A stretch of 6,472 nucleotides of DNA from an archaeon. GTDB lineage: Archaea > Micrarchaeota > Micrarchaeia > Anstonellales > Bilamarchaeaceae. Each line of letters opens with the position of its first letter. The stretch's first letter is position 1. The DNA lies in contig JAGVPF010000077.1 of NCBI GenBank assembly GCA_020052325.1, positions 1 through 6,472 of the forward strand. Direction: 5' to 3'. Positions 1 to 5,435 of this stretch are shown here, piece after piece. Position numbers and translations under genes: made by a program. A model generated the notes under the pieces. It searched no databases, was not told the DNA's origin, and was given only the letters and a program-made list of their open reading frames with translations.

Positions 1-1
1 A

Positions 2-325
2 TTGGATTGCAGTTGGGCAGAATTCTCAAGCATGCTTCGTTACAAGGCTGAAAGTGCTGGTTGTGAAGTCGTGTTTGTCGATCCTGCCCATACCACGTCG
101 ACGTGCAGCAGCTGCGGTTTGATACATAAGAAAACGCTTGCGGAGAGGTGGCATGAGTGCCCTTGCGGGGCATCAATGCCACGAGACCTCAATGCAGCAA
201 GAAATATACTCACACGAGCTACCCCAGGAATTGGGGGACGTAAAGCCTGTGGAGAAGGCACCTCTACTCATTCCGAGCAAGTTTCTTCAACGAAGCAGGA
301 AGCCCAGGGCTTTAGCCCTGGGTGA
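2..325 (+). CDS. tnpB: RNA-guided endonuclease TnpB, C-terminal fragment (5' end outside window)
   Basis: This is the last 107 residues of a TnpB; family members usually have about 370-420, so most of the protein lies before base 1 and no start should be assigned here. TnpB is an RNA-guided nuclease, ancestral to Cas12, that cuts DNA next to the element's target motif and promotes retention of the element. Visible elements, numbered from base 2, are the YKAE...G...V.VDPA.T.S segment (residues 14-33), a zinc ribbon with CSSC at 35-38 and CPC at 53-55, and RDLNAARN at 61-68. Asp62 is the expected third RuvC catalytic acid. The second cysteine pair is spaced C-x-C rather than C-x-x-C. The tail after residue 71 is low-complexity, as is common where the gene overlaps its guide-RNA region. 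The stop is the TGA at 323-325, inside the right-end hairpin region. The family assignment is secure; activity cannot be judged. Confidence 0.93.
   Translation: MDCSWAEFSSMLRYKAESAGCEVVFVDPAHTTSTCSSCGLIHKKTLAERWHECPCGASMPRDLNAARNILTRATPGIGGRKACGEGTSTHSEQVSSTKQEAQGFSPG
302..323 (+). repeat. Right-end hairpin of the TnpB element
   Basis: CCCAGGGC (303-310) and GCCCTGGG (315-322) form a perfect 8-bp stem around a TTTA loop, with a possible extra G-U pair at 302/323. The position, overlapping the last tnpB codons and just before TTCAC, fits the subterminal hairpin recognised by TnpA, which is also the 3' part of the omega (re)RNA scaffold. It could also act as a bidirectional terminator for the facing ABC operon. 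Confidence 0.8.
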
Positions 326-354
326 TTCACAAGGTGTCCTGAACGAAGCGCGCC

Positions 355-1113
355 CTAGCTTTCTATCCTGTTGAACAGGTAGGTGGAAAGGAGCGTCGTT
401 GCCCCGAAAAAAGCCACGAGCACGCCCAAGCTCAGGAATATCGGCATCGTGGAATGCCCGAGGAGGAAAAACCTCATGGCCTCGACCGCGTATGTGAGGG
501 GGTCGAAATACGAGATGATGCGCACGATTTCCGGTGCCGAACTCAGCGGGAACAGCGCACCGGAGAGGAAGAACATCGGCATGACCAGGAAGTTCATGAT
601 GAGCTGGAAGCCGTGCATGTCGTCCAGGACAGAGCCTATCGCTATTCCGAGCGAGACGAAGGACATCGATATCAGCGCCATCAGCACGATGACGGTGGGC
701 AGGCTGGCAAAGTCGATTGTCGCTCCAAGGAGCAGCGCAAGCCCCATCATCATGAGGCCCTGCAATACTGCGGTAGTCGCCCCGCCGAGGGACTTGCCAA
801 GGACGATGCACGTGCGTGAAACCGGGGCGACAAGCGTCTCCTTGAGGAACCCGAACTGCCTGTCCATTATCACTATCACTCCGGTGAACACGGAACCGAA
901 TAGCAAAACCATGGAAAGGATTCCGGGCAAGATGAATTCCAGGTAGTTTCCGTCGCCCGCAGGAAGATTGCCCGCCCCGTTCATGCTGGTGCCCAGGATG
1001 GCCATGAAGAAGAACGGCATGGCAAGGCTTCCCACCACCCTGCTTTTCGAGCGGTAGAACCGTATCAGCTCCCTCTTCCACATGAAATACAGCGCGGTGA
1101 GCTCGTGGTTCAT
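355..1113 (-). CDS. ABC-2 type transporter permease (DrrB-like)
   Basis: This is the membrane subunit of an ABC exporter, partner of the ATPase encoded just upstream. From the ATG at 1113 it has 252 residues, normal for the family. About six membrane segments are visible, near residues 26-41, 61-83, 110-130, 138-160, 170-188 and 225-246. Family landmarks are the amphipathic 'DRQFGFLKETLVAPVSR' stretch (84-100), which follows the pattern DR-FG-L-E-L-V-PVSR, and 'FDPLTYAVEAMR' (203-214). I chose 1113 because its ATG overlaps the ATPase stop as ATGA, with a purine-rich GGGGGGAAG just before it. An in-frame ATG at 1131 would add six residues (MGGGKK) and a larger overlap. The stop is TAG at 355-357. 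The substrate cannot be told; DrrAB-like pairs export drugs, lipids or polysaccharide precursors. No oligo-T tract follows the gene; the IS right end lies directly downstream. Confidence 0.93.
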   Translation of the reverse strand: MNHELTALYFMWKRELIRFYRSKSRVVGSLAMPFFFMAILGTSMNGAGNLPAGDGNYLEFILPGILSMVLLFGSVFTGVIVIMDRQFGFLKETLVAPVSRTCIVLGKSLGGATTAVLQGLMMMGLALLLGATIDFASLPTVIVLMALISMSFVSLGIAIGSVLDDMHGFQLIMNFLVMPMFFLSGALFPLSSAPEIVRIISYFDPLTYAVEAMRFFLLGHSTMPIFLSLGVLVAFFGATTLLSTYLFNRIES

Positions 1114-2105
1114 CTTCTTCCCCCCGCCCATGCCTTGTGCCTCATCCTCATCGCATCCTTTGCGGTAACCGCCTCCTCGCGGATGTTGCGGCCGGTATAA
1201 TGGAGGAACACGTCGTCCAGGGTCGGCTTGTGCATGCTGATCGACTGCACGTCTATTTTATTCTCGCGCGCGATGTCCATGATTTTGAGGATTTTCTTTT
1301 CCGCCTGAGCGACGCTCAGGCTGATTGCGCCGTCATCTATCTTCGCCTTCTTGACCCATCCGAGGCCTTTGACGGCGGCCTCGAGCTTCTTCGAATCCTG
1401 CGTCTTCACGACGACCATGTCGCCACCGAGCGAGTCTTTGAGCGCATCGGGGGCGTCCTGCGCGATGATTCTTCCATGGTCTATGATTGCGACGCGGTCG
1501 CAGAGCGAATCCGCCTCCTCCATGTAATGCGTGGTCATGACAATCGTTATGCCGTGCTCGGCCTTCAGCTTCCGGATGTAGTCCCAGACGTGCTTCCGCG
1601 TCTGCGGATCCAACCCGATTGTGGGCTCGTCAAGGAAAAGGATTTTCGGGTAGTGCAGGAGGCCGCGCGCGATTTCAAGCCTTCTGCGCATGCCGCCCGA
1701 GAACGTCTTCACGATGTCATGCAGGCGGTCCTCGAGCTCGACAATCCTGATGGATTCGAGGATGCGGTCCCTGCGGTCCTTTGCATCGATGCCGTACATG
1801 GCCGCATGCAGCTCGAGGTTCTCGTATGCTGTCAGCTCCTCGTCAAGCGACGGGTCCTGGAACACGATGCCGATGCTTCTCCGCACGCCGTCCGGCTCCT
1901 TCACGATGTCGAAGCCGTTGACCCTGGCGCTGCCCGAAGCCGGCTTCTTCATCGTGACGAGCATCGAAATGATTGTGGTCTTGCCGGCGCCATTTGGCCC
2001 AAGAAGGCCGAAAATCTCGCCTTCATTGATTTGCAGCGAGACCGAATCCACGGCGACAAGCGGCCCGAATTTTTTCGTCAGCTTATCAAGCTCTATGATG
2101 GGCAT
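1110..2105 (-). CDS. ABC transporter ATP-binding protein, DrrA/CcmA-like
   Basis: This is the ATP-hydrolysing subunit that drives the adjacent ABC-2 permease at the cytoplasmic face of the membrane. From the ATG at 2105 it has 331 residues. All catalytic motifs are intact: Walker A GPNGAGKT (36-43), Q-loop Gln83 in VFQDPS, signature SGGMR (136-140), Walker B ILFLDEP (155-161), D-loop GLDP (164-167) and switch His193 in TTHYMEEAD. A C-terminal extension of about 100 residues, ending in the PTLDDVFLHYTG motif, marks the DrrA-type subfamily with a DUF4162-like domain. The start at 2105 is preferred: homologues begin close to the 'IIELDKLTKKFG' strand, and the TATA-like box at 2132-2137 lies about 27-30 bases upstream, fitting a near-leaderless transcript. 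The longer ATG at 2129 (adding MSRGNGGL) has an AGGT 7 bases before it but would start inside the presumed promoter. The TGA stop overlaps the permease ATG, implying one operon with translational coupling. Confidence 0.95.
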   Translation of the reverse strand: MPIIELDKLTKKFGPLVAVDSVSLQINEGEIFGLLGPNGAGKTTIISMLVTMKKPASGSARVNGFDIVKEPDGVRRSIGIVFQDPSLDEELTAYENLELHAAMYGIDAKDRRDRILESIRIVELEDRLHDIVKTFSGGMRRRLEIARGLLHYPKILFLDEPTIGLDPQTRKHVWDYIRKLKAEHGITIVMTTHYMEEADSLCDRVAIIDHGRIIAQDAPDALKDSLGGDMVVVKTQDSKKLEAAVKGLGWVKKAKIDDGAISLSVAQAEKKILKIMDIARENKIDVQSISMHKPTLDDVFLHYTGRNIREEAVTAKDAMRMRHKAWAGGRR

Positions 2106-2130
2106 CAAACCGCCATTTCCGCGGCTCATG

Positions 2131-2138
2131 ATTTAAAC
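2131..2138. promoter_or_regulatory. Palindromic TATA-like box shared by two divergent genes
   Basis: TTTAAA at 2132-2137 reads the same on both strands and is centred at 2134.5. An archaeal TATA box is usually centred about 26-27 bases before the transcript start. That puts starts near 2161 rightwards, one base before the trm56 ATG (2162), and near 2108 leftwards, three bases before the ATPase ATG (2105). Both genes would be nearly leaderless, which agrees with the lack of a ribosome-binding site before trm56. BRE-like purines are weak on both sides. This is inferred from spacing and sequence only. Confidence 0.55.
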
Positions 2139-2161
2139 CTGATGCCAGCAAAAACGCATTC

Positions 2162-2704
2162 ATGCATATCGAGGTCCTCCGCCTTTCCCATCGCCTTCCC
2201 CGCGACGAGCGCATCTCCACGCATGTGGCGCTCGTAGCCCGCGCTTTCGGCGCAAGCAGGATTTTATACACAGGCCAGCATGATGCCGGTTTCGAGCTCA
2301 GCGTATCGAGGATATGCGACAACTGGGGCGGGAAGACCGCATCGGGCTCCGGGTTTTCGGTTTCTTACGAGAAGAGCGCGGTCTCCGTGATTCGGGCGAG
2401 GAAAAAGGAGGGCTTTCGGGTCGTGCATCTCACGATGTACGGGCTTCCCGTGCAGGACGTCGCTCCTTCATTGAAGGCCTGCGAAAAGCTCCTCATCATC
2501 GTCGGCTCCGCGCAGGTCCCCGGCGAGATTTACGCGCTTTCCGACTATAACGTGTCGGTGACGAGCCAGCCGCACAGCGAAGTAGCCGCGCTCGCCATCA
2601 TTCTCGACCGGCTGATGGAGGGGCGCGAGCTTTCGGGGCTGGATTTCGGGGGCAAAATCAGCATCATCCCGAGCGAGCGCGGGAAGAAAATGAAAACCCC
2701 TTAA
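2162..2704 (+). CDS. trm56: tRNA (cytidine(56)-2'-O)-methyltransferase, archaeal Trm56
   Basis: The product methylates the 2'-OH of cytidine 56 in the T-loop of tRNAs, using S-adenosylmethionine. In most archaea this is done by this stand-alone SPOUT enzyme, which helps stabilise the D-loop/T-loop elbow. The 180-residue length fits the family. Recognisable parts are the N-terminal LRLSHRLPRDERISTHVAL pattern (6-24) followed by ARAFGA (26-31), VHLTMYG (88-94), and the C-terminal trefoil-knot region with VGSAQVP (114-120), the Y-x-L-S-D-YN-V-V segment (124-133) and QPHSEVAALAI (136-146). As I recall them, homologues mostly read V-G-x-x-K-V-P and N-Q-P-H-S-E, so the Gln in QVP and the Ser before QPHSE are mild departures. 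The start at 2162 matches the conserved N-terminus. No ribosome-binding site precedes it, but a TATA-like box lies about 27 bases upstream, suggesting a leaderless message. It is divergent from the ABC operon and shares its promoter region. Confidence 0.95.
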   Translation: MHIEVLRLSHRLPRDERISTHVALVARAFGASRILYTGQHDAGFELSVSRICDNWGGKTASGSGFSVSYEKSAVSVIRARKKEGFRVVHLTMYGLPVQDVAPSLKACEKLLIIVGSAQVPGEIYALSDYNVSVTSQPHSEVAALAIILDRLMEGRELSGLDFGGKISIIPSERGKKMKTP

Positions 2705-2743
2705 ATATCTGCCATGGATAGGAATAGATAAACATACGGGTGG
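2701..2743 (+). promoter_or_regulatory. Promoter and ribosome-binding site of the 2748 gene
   Basis: TTAAATAT (2701-2708) overlaps the trm56 stop codon and is a good TATA-like box, predicting a transcript start near 2731. The short leader contains GGGTGG (2738-2743), whose GGTG pairs with the archaeal 16S rRNA 3' end and lies five bases before the ATG at 2748. This suggests the gene has its own promoter although it sits only 43 bases behind trm56. Confidence 0.5.
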
Positions 2744-2747
2744 ACTT

Positions 2748-3281
2748 ATGGCCCAGACGACTGCGCCTGCGCCGGTGACGACGGCAGACCGGGCGGCAAT
2801 AACCGTGGAACTTACAAGGTACGAGCAGAGGTACCAGATGAACCTGACGCCCCCGGAGCGGGAGACGATTATCGCGAACACGCTCAACGAGATGCAGCGG
2901 ATGCGGGCGAACGGGGACGCGGGGACCGTGAAGCAGGCGATTCTCCCGACAATCTTCAGTTTCACACAGGCGAGGAACGACCCAGCCCTAGCAAAGAAAA
3001 TCGACCTCGGCATAGAGATGCACAATGCGGCCTACAACGCCTCCCAGGCGCAGGACCAGATGAAGGAAATCGAGGACCGCGAATTCCCGGGATGGCTGGG
3101 CGCGCAGGGCCTTAACCGCTTCCAGTACGAGACGCTTCCGGTCGCCCGCCAGGACGAGATGTATGGACAGTTCCGCTCGCACCTGCGGGAGAACGACTCG
3201 ATGTATGCCTACCTTACGGATATGCGCAATGGGATGGTACAGGCCTACCAGGCAACGCGCGAAGGCCAGCAGGAAGGCTGA
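2748..3281 (+). CDS. Hypothetical soluble, mostly helical protein (177 residues)
   Basis: I do not recognise this protein. It starts at an ATG preceded by GGGTGG and a TATA-like box, and it keeps the G/C-rich third positions of its neighbours, so it is very likely real. The first dozen residues are Ala/Thr/Pro-rich (MAQTTAPAPVTT) and probably disordered, with no hydrophobic signal. Residues 13-60 and 70-110 look helical and charged (for example ERETIIANTLNEMQRM, DQMKEIEDREF). A Tyr/Phe/Met-rich stretch follows (residues 121-168, with repeated YETLP, MYGQF, MYAYL and MVQAYQ-like turns). There are no cysteines, membrane segments or catalytic motifs that I can name. It is rich in Gln, Arg and Met. 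It lies between trm56 and a SecB-like gene, each probably transcribed separately, so context gives no firm role. A cytoplasmic structural or binding protein is the most that can be inferred. Confidence 0.85.
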   Translation: MAQTTAPAPVTTADRAAITVELTRYEQRYQMNLTPPERETIIANTLNEMQRMRANGDAGTVKQAILPTIFSFTQARNDPALAKKIDLGIEMHNAAYNASQAQDQMKEIEDREFPGWLGAQGLNRFQYETLPVARQDEMYGQFRSHLRENDSMYAYLTDMRNGMVQAYQATREGQQEG

Positions 3282-3333
3282 TTGCGGAAAGCCCGAAAGC
3301 AGCACCGAATCCATCATCCTGCCCGTCCAACAC

Positions 3334-3346
3334 AAAGCTTTTTATT
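3334..3346 (+). promoter_or_regulatory. BRE/TATA-like promoter of the 3378 gene
   Basis: AAAGC (3334-3338) followed by TTTTTATT (3339-3346) matches the archaeal BRE plus TATA pattern. The predicted transcript start is near 3366-3369, giving a leader of about ten bases before the ATG at 3378. AGGAG (3363-3367) lies ten bases before that ATG; it would serve as ribosome-binding site only if transcription starts slightly earlier than predicted. The box falls inside the longer reading frame that opens at 3282, which argues against using that earlier start. Confidence 0.5.
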
Positions 3347-3377
3347 CTCTGCAAGATTGGTTAGGAGCGGGATAAAT

Positions 3378-3803
3378 ATGCTTGAAGTCATGGGACTTAT
3401 TTTCCGGGGCGGCGAAGTGAAGAAGGCCAAGGACGGAGTGCCGGCAAACATCGACATCAATATAAACGTCGACAAAATCACCCAGAAGGCGCCTGATGGC
3501 GTAATCCTGGAATTCACCTACGCCGTGGATTACAAGCCGGACATCGGCTCGCTCCGGATGATGGGGGAGGCCTTCTGCCGGGACAACCCGGAGAACATCA
3601 AGAAGATGCTCGTCGAATACAAGAAGGCGAAAATCGTCCCGATGGAATTCGGCGCGACCGCCATCAACATGATAAACGCGAACGCGGGCATGAACAGCAT
3701 ATTCCTGCTCCGGCCCTTCAACCTCCTTCCGCCCTTCATGCCGCCTTTGATTGCGACCGAGGCGAAAATCGTAGCCAAGGAGAAGCCAGCGAAGAAGAAG
3801 TAG
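3378..3803 (+). CDS. SecB-like archaeal protein (MJ0357-type), possible export or folding chaperone
   Basis: This 141-residue protein resembles small archaeal proteins that have been compared with bacterial SecB, the holdase that keeps preproteins unfolded for export. The match is by overall pattern, not by a diagnostic motif. An N-terminal beta strand (NIDININVDKI, 24-34) is followed by a strand leading into F-x-Y-x-V-x-Y-x-P-D-I-G (46-57), the next strand SLRMMGEAF (58-66), a Lys-rich helix (71-85), a long helix (90-112, ATAINMINAN...) and a Pro-rich LLPPFMPPL segment (116-124) like the 'LPP..LP' end of these proteins. The tail is Lys/Ala-rich. I start at 3378 because a TATA-like box and AGGAG precede it and because homologues begin about here; the frame is open back to a TTG at 3282. 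The TAG stop is followed within 30 bases by a small hairpin and T7. Chaperone activity is an inference; that the gene is real is nearly certain. Confidence 0.8.
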   Translation: MLEVMGLIFRGGEVKKAKDGVPANIDININVDKITQKAPDGVILEFTYAVDYKPDIGSLRMMGEAFCRDNPENIKKMLVEYKKAKIVPMEFGATAINMINANAGMNSIFLLRPFNLLPPFMPPLIATEAKIVAKEKPAKKK

Positions 3804-3810
3804 GGATATT

Positions 3811-3830
3811 GCGCCTAGCGCCCTTTTTTT
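3811..3830 (+). terminator. Terminator of the SecB-like gene
   Basis: GCGC-CTA-GCGC (3811-3821) can form a tiny stem and is followed by CC and a run of seven T (3824-3830), eight bases after the TAG stop. Oligo-T tracts on the coding strand are the usual archaeal termination signal. Further T6 runs at 3895-3900 and 3939-3944 could act as back-up. Confidence 0.65.
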
Positions 3831-3837
3831 ATCTTAT

Positions 3838-3935
3838 CGTAAATCCTATCGGATTTCCGATTCGTAGCGAACTCGGTTCGCTTGTAGAGAAATCTTTTTT
3901 CGATTTCTCTACGGACAAATTTTTCAAATTTGTCC
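3838..3935. repeat. Cluster of four consecutive hairpins in a convergent spacer
   Basis: Four perfect or near-perfect inverted repeats lie almost end to end. First, AAATCC/GGATTT (3841-3856, loop TATC), extendable outward to 3838-3859 with one mismatch. Second, AGCGAAC/GTTCGCT (3866-3882, loop TCG). Third, an 11-bp stem GTAGAGAAATC/GATTTCTCTAC (3884-3912, loop TTTTTTC). Fourth, a 10-bp stem GGACAAATTT/AAATTTGTCC (3913-3935, loop TTC). The third and fourth abut exactly. The stretch is A+T-rich compared with the flanking genes and has no convincing reading frame. It may be a palindromic repeat element, a bidirectional transcription barrier, or both. Confidence 0.85.
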
Positions 3936-4004
3936 TCGTTTTTTCGCCTATACGCCCAGCGTTGCCAAACCTCTTTTGTAAAACCTAGATCGGACTGGGC
4001 TGGG

Positions 4005-4030
4005 AAAAGATAAAAATGAAAATAAAAAAA
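4005..4030 (-). terminator. Oligo-T terminator of the large minus-strand gene
   Basis: Read on the minus strand, the 13 bases after the TAG at 4044-4046 are followed by TTTTTTTA, then TTTTC, TTTTTA and CTTTT runs (plus-strand A-runs at 4024-4030, 4017-4020, 4012-4016 and 4005-4008). This serial T-rich stretch without a strong stem is typical archaeal termination. Confidence 0.65.
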
Positions 4031-4043
4031 GGCTATTTGGGTG

Positions 4044-5417
4044 CTACCACGCGACGCGGCCGTGCAGCATCACGGACCAGCCCGGTATCGCGGTCTCGAG
4101 CGAAGAGCCCCAGGACTGCAGGTACTCCGGCCTTGTGACGTCCCCTGGTATGAGGGGCCACGAGCCGTTTTGCGCGCCGAGGGTCAGCGAGTAGATGTTC
4201 GGTATCGTGCTGGTCGGGCTCTGCTGCGTGTAGTTGAAGCCCACGCCCGTGCGGAATACGAACGCGTTGTCCCGCGGGTTGATTGTGACCGGAGTGGTCG
4301 TACCGCCTCCCGTGTCCAGCGTGCCGGAACCCGAGCCGCTCCACGGCTGGTATGTCTCCACGCCCCCCTCGAAGAAGAAGTGGAAGCTCATCCGGTCGCC
4401 TGTGACGACGTCCGTCCTGGCCCACTGCAGCCCCACGCCGCCCGTCGTTCTCGAGAGGTCCGAGAGGCTGTTGCATCCGGCTCCGCCGAGGGTCTGGCAC
4501 ACCTGCCTCAACTCGTCGGGGTTGTTGAAGACATCCCCGCTCGCGGCAACCACCTGCCGGGTTGCCTGGTTGAAGAACAGGTATCCGTACCACTGCTCGC
4601 TGACGGTGGCGGTGTTCGTGCCCTGAAGGCGTCCCGAGACGGTGACGGTCCACTGGTCCCAGCGCTCGTTGCCGAATTCGCGCCTTCCGTACATCGCCCC
4701 TGCGAGGAGGTCGAGCCGGTGGTCCTGGAGGACCTGCATCAGCCCGCCGACGGTCCAGCTGCTTCCGACCCTGAAGTCCGAACTCCTCAGGGGCACTGTC
4801 AGGCCGCCCACGAACCTTTCGGCCGTAAGCGCCCGGAGCCTCCTGTCCCCCGAGAACGTGAAGGTGTAGTTGCCTCCGCTCTGGGCGACTTCGAGGCGCG
4901 TGACGCCGCGCCCTATCTGGTGGCCGTGGCGCATCCACTCGTCGAGGTCCTGCTGGTCTCCGATGACCAGCGAGCCCCTTGCTTCGGAGCGCTCTGAAAC
5001 CGGCGTATGGAGGATATAGTACGTAGTGGCCCTGTCCCTCCTTCCTGCCGGGCTGCCCAGGTGGCTCCCAAGCAGGATGTCATATCTTTCGGGGCTCAGG
5101 CCCACGCGGGATTCGGCACCGGTCGCTCCGACAAGCACATCGAGCATGTTCTGCTCCATGAGAGTCTTCACTTCCGGCCCGGTGAGGGCGGCCTGCGTCG
5201 GTGCAACCGGCAGTGACACGTCGGCTATCCTTCCTTCTATCGAGCCGCTAACCTGCGCCCTCCTGGTGAATTCCGTCCTCATGCGGTCAGGCGGAAGCAG
5301 CACCCAGTCCAGGTCCGTGCTGTTCCTCTCCACGAGGTCGACAATCGCCCTGGAATATCTTGTTTCAAGCCTCTCCCGATTAGGCGTCGGCTTCCGAAGC
5401 TCGGTGAAGATATCCAC
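4044..5417 (-). CDS. Large surface-type protein, C-terminal part (457 residues), beta-rich; in frame with the upstream ORF
   Basis: I do not recognise a named family. The first 60 residues are helical and contain the second copy of an internal repeat (RLETRY ... DLDWVLLPP ... MRTEF). After about residue 130 the chain becomes beta-rich, with alternating aromatic or hydrophobic and polar residues: NYTFTFSG (183-190), WDQWTVTVSGRL (253-264), EQWYGYLFF (274-282), GGVGLQW (326-332), MSFHFFFEGGVETY (343-356), AFVFRTGVGFNY (385-396), IYSLTLGAQ (408-416) and a final SVMLHGRVAW. Only two cysteines are present (307 and 315), close enough for a disulphide, and several N-x-S/T sequons occur (for example NYT, NGS). 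A Gly/Ser/Thr-rich linker lies at 359-376. All of this suggests an extracytoplasmic protein. The GTG at 5417 is the first usable start after an in-frame TAG, but AGGA lies 13 bases before it, too far to be convincing. It is therefore probably the second half of the preceding frame rather than a separate gene. The TAG stop is followed by T-runs. Confidence 0.7.
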   Translation of the reverse strand: MDIFTELRKPTPNRERLETRYSRAIVDLVERNSTDLDWVLLPPDRMRTEFTRRAQVSGSIEGRIADVSLPVAPTQAALTGPEVKTLMEQNMLDVLVGATGAESRVGLSPERYDILLGSHLGSPAGRRDRATTYYILHTPVSERSEARGSLVIGDQQDLDEWMRHGHQIGRGVTRLEVAQSGGNYTFTFSGDRRLRALTAERFVGGLTVPLRSSDFRVGSSWTVGGLMQVLQDHRLDLLAGAMYGRREFGNERWDQWTVTVSGRLQGTNTATVSEQWYGYLFFNQATRQVVAASGDVFNNPDELRQVCQTLGGAGCNSLSDLSRTTGGVGLQWARTDVVTGDRMSFHFFFEGGVETYQPWSGSGSGTLDTGGGTTTPVTINPRDNAFVFRTGVGFNYTQQSPTSTIPNIYSLTLGAQNGSWPLIPGDVTRPEYLQSWGSSLETAIPGWSVMLHGRVAW

Positions 5418-5423
5418 AAGGGC
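5259..5423 (-). repeat. Internal protein repeat, copy 2 (downstream of the TAG)
   Basis: This is the counterpart of the module at 5517-5678, with landmarks ALVDIFTEL, RLETRY, IVDLVER, LDWVLLP and MRTEFTRR. The similarity appears to begin with the Ala-Leu codons that lie between the TAG and the GTG, one residue of gap apart from the core alignment. This weakly supports the idea that the codons before the GTG were once translated. Confidence 0.6.
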
Positions 5424-5432
5424 GGCCGCATC

Positions 5433-5435
5433 CTA
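5433..5435 (-). other. In-frame TAG separating two halves of one probable protein
   Basis: On the minus strand the codons run GTC AGC GCA TAG GAT GCG GCC GCC CTT GTG, with the same frame open on both sides for hundreds of codons. A single C-to-T change from CAG would create it. TAG also ends the permease, the SecB-like gene and this gene itself, in the latter two cases directly followed by oligo-T terminators, so TAG is evidently a normal stop in this organism. A nonsense mutation, a sequencing or assembly error, a strain mixture, readthrough or a true gene boundary all remain possible. Confidence 0.7.

Larger units (their letters stand above)
1..330 (+). mobile_element. Right end of an IS200/IS605-family (IS1341-like) element, left part outside window
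   Basis: The segment holds the 3' part of a tnpB gene, followed by a perfect hairpin that overlaps the end of the gene and then by TTCAC (326-330). This order of tnpB tail, subterminal hairpin and short TTCAC-like cleavage motif is typical of right ends in this family, whose elements transpose as single strands and lack terminal inverted repeats. I place the boundary at about 330 by analogy. The left end, and any tnpA, lie outside the window, so I cannot say whether the element is complete or mobile. It ends only about 25 bases from the stop of the convergent ABC permease. Confidence 0.8.

Noticed and set aside
138..374. A 78-codon plus-strand frame overlapping the tnpB tail
   Set aside because: It runs in another phase across the zinc-ribbon coding region and the element boundary, with no start signals or recognisable features.
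1137..2237. A 366-codon open frame on the plus strand opposite the ABC ATPase
   Set aside because: It is antisense to a gene with every ATPase motif intact. Its composition (His/Arg/Asp/Leu-rich, no family features) is what the complement of G+C-rich codons gives.
2468..3025. A 185-codon minus-strand frame across the trm56 end and the 2748 gene
   Set aside because: It covers two genes on the other strand and their promoter, and the hydrophobic stretches are complement artefacts.
3282..3377. N-terminal extension of the SecB-like protein from a TTG at 3282
   Set aside because: The added 32 residues are basic and unlike the rest, the promoter lies inside this stretch, and AGGAG plus ATG at 3378 give a better start.
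3838..3935. CRISPR array
   Set aside because: The inverted repeats differ from one another in sequence and there are no direct repeats with regular unique spacers.
4041..4997. Long plus-strand frame (and shorter ones up to 5616) opposite the large minus-strand gene, plus a minus-strand frame at 4033-4938 in another phase
   Set aside because: Arg/Pro/Gly-rich shadow translations with no promoter or ribosome-binding site. The minus-strand frame ending at 4044 has plausible protein composition and ends right before a T-rich terminator.
5433..5435. Pyrrolysine or another amino acid inserted at TAG as a genome-wide recoding
   Set aside because: TAG ends three other reading frames in the window, two of them followed at once by oligo-T terminators and one by a second in-frame TAG, so it behaves as a stop. 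Local readthrough is not excluded.
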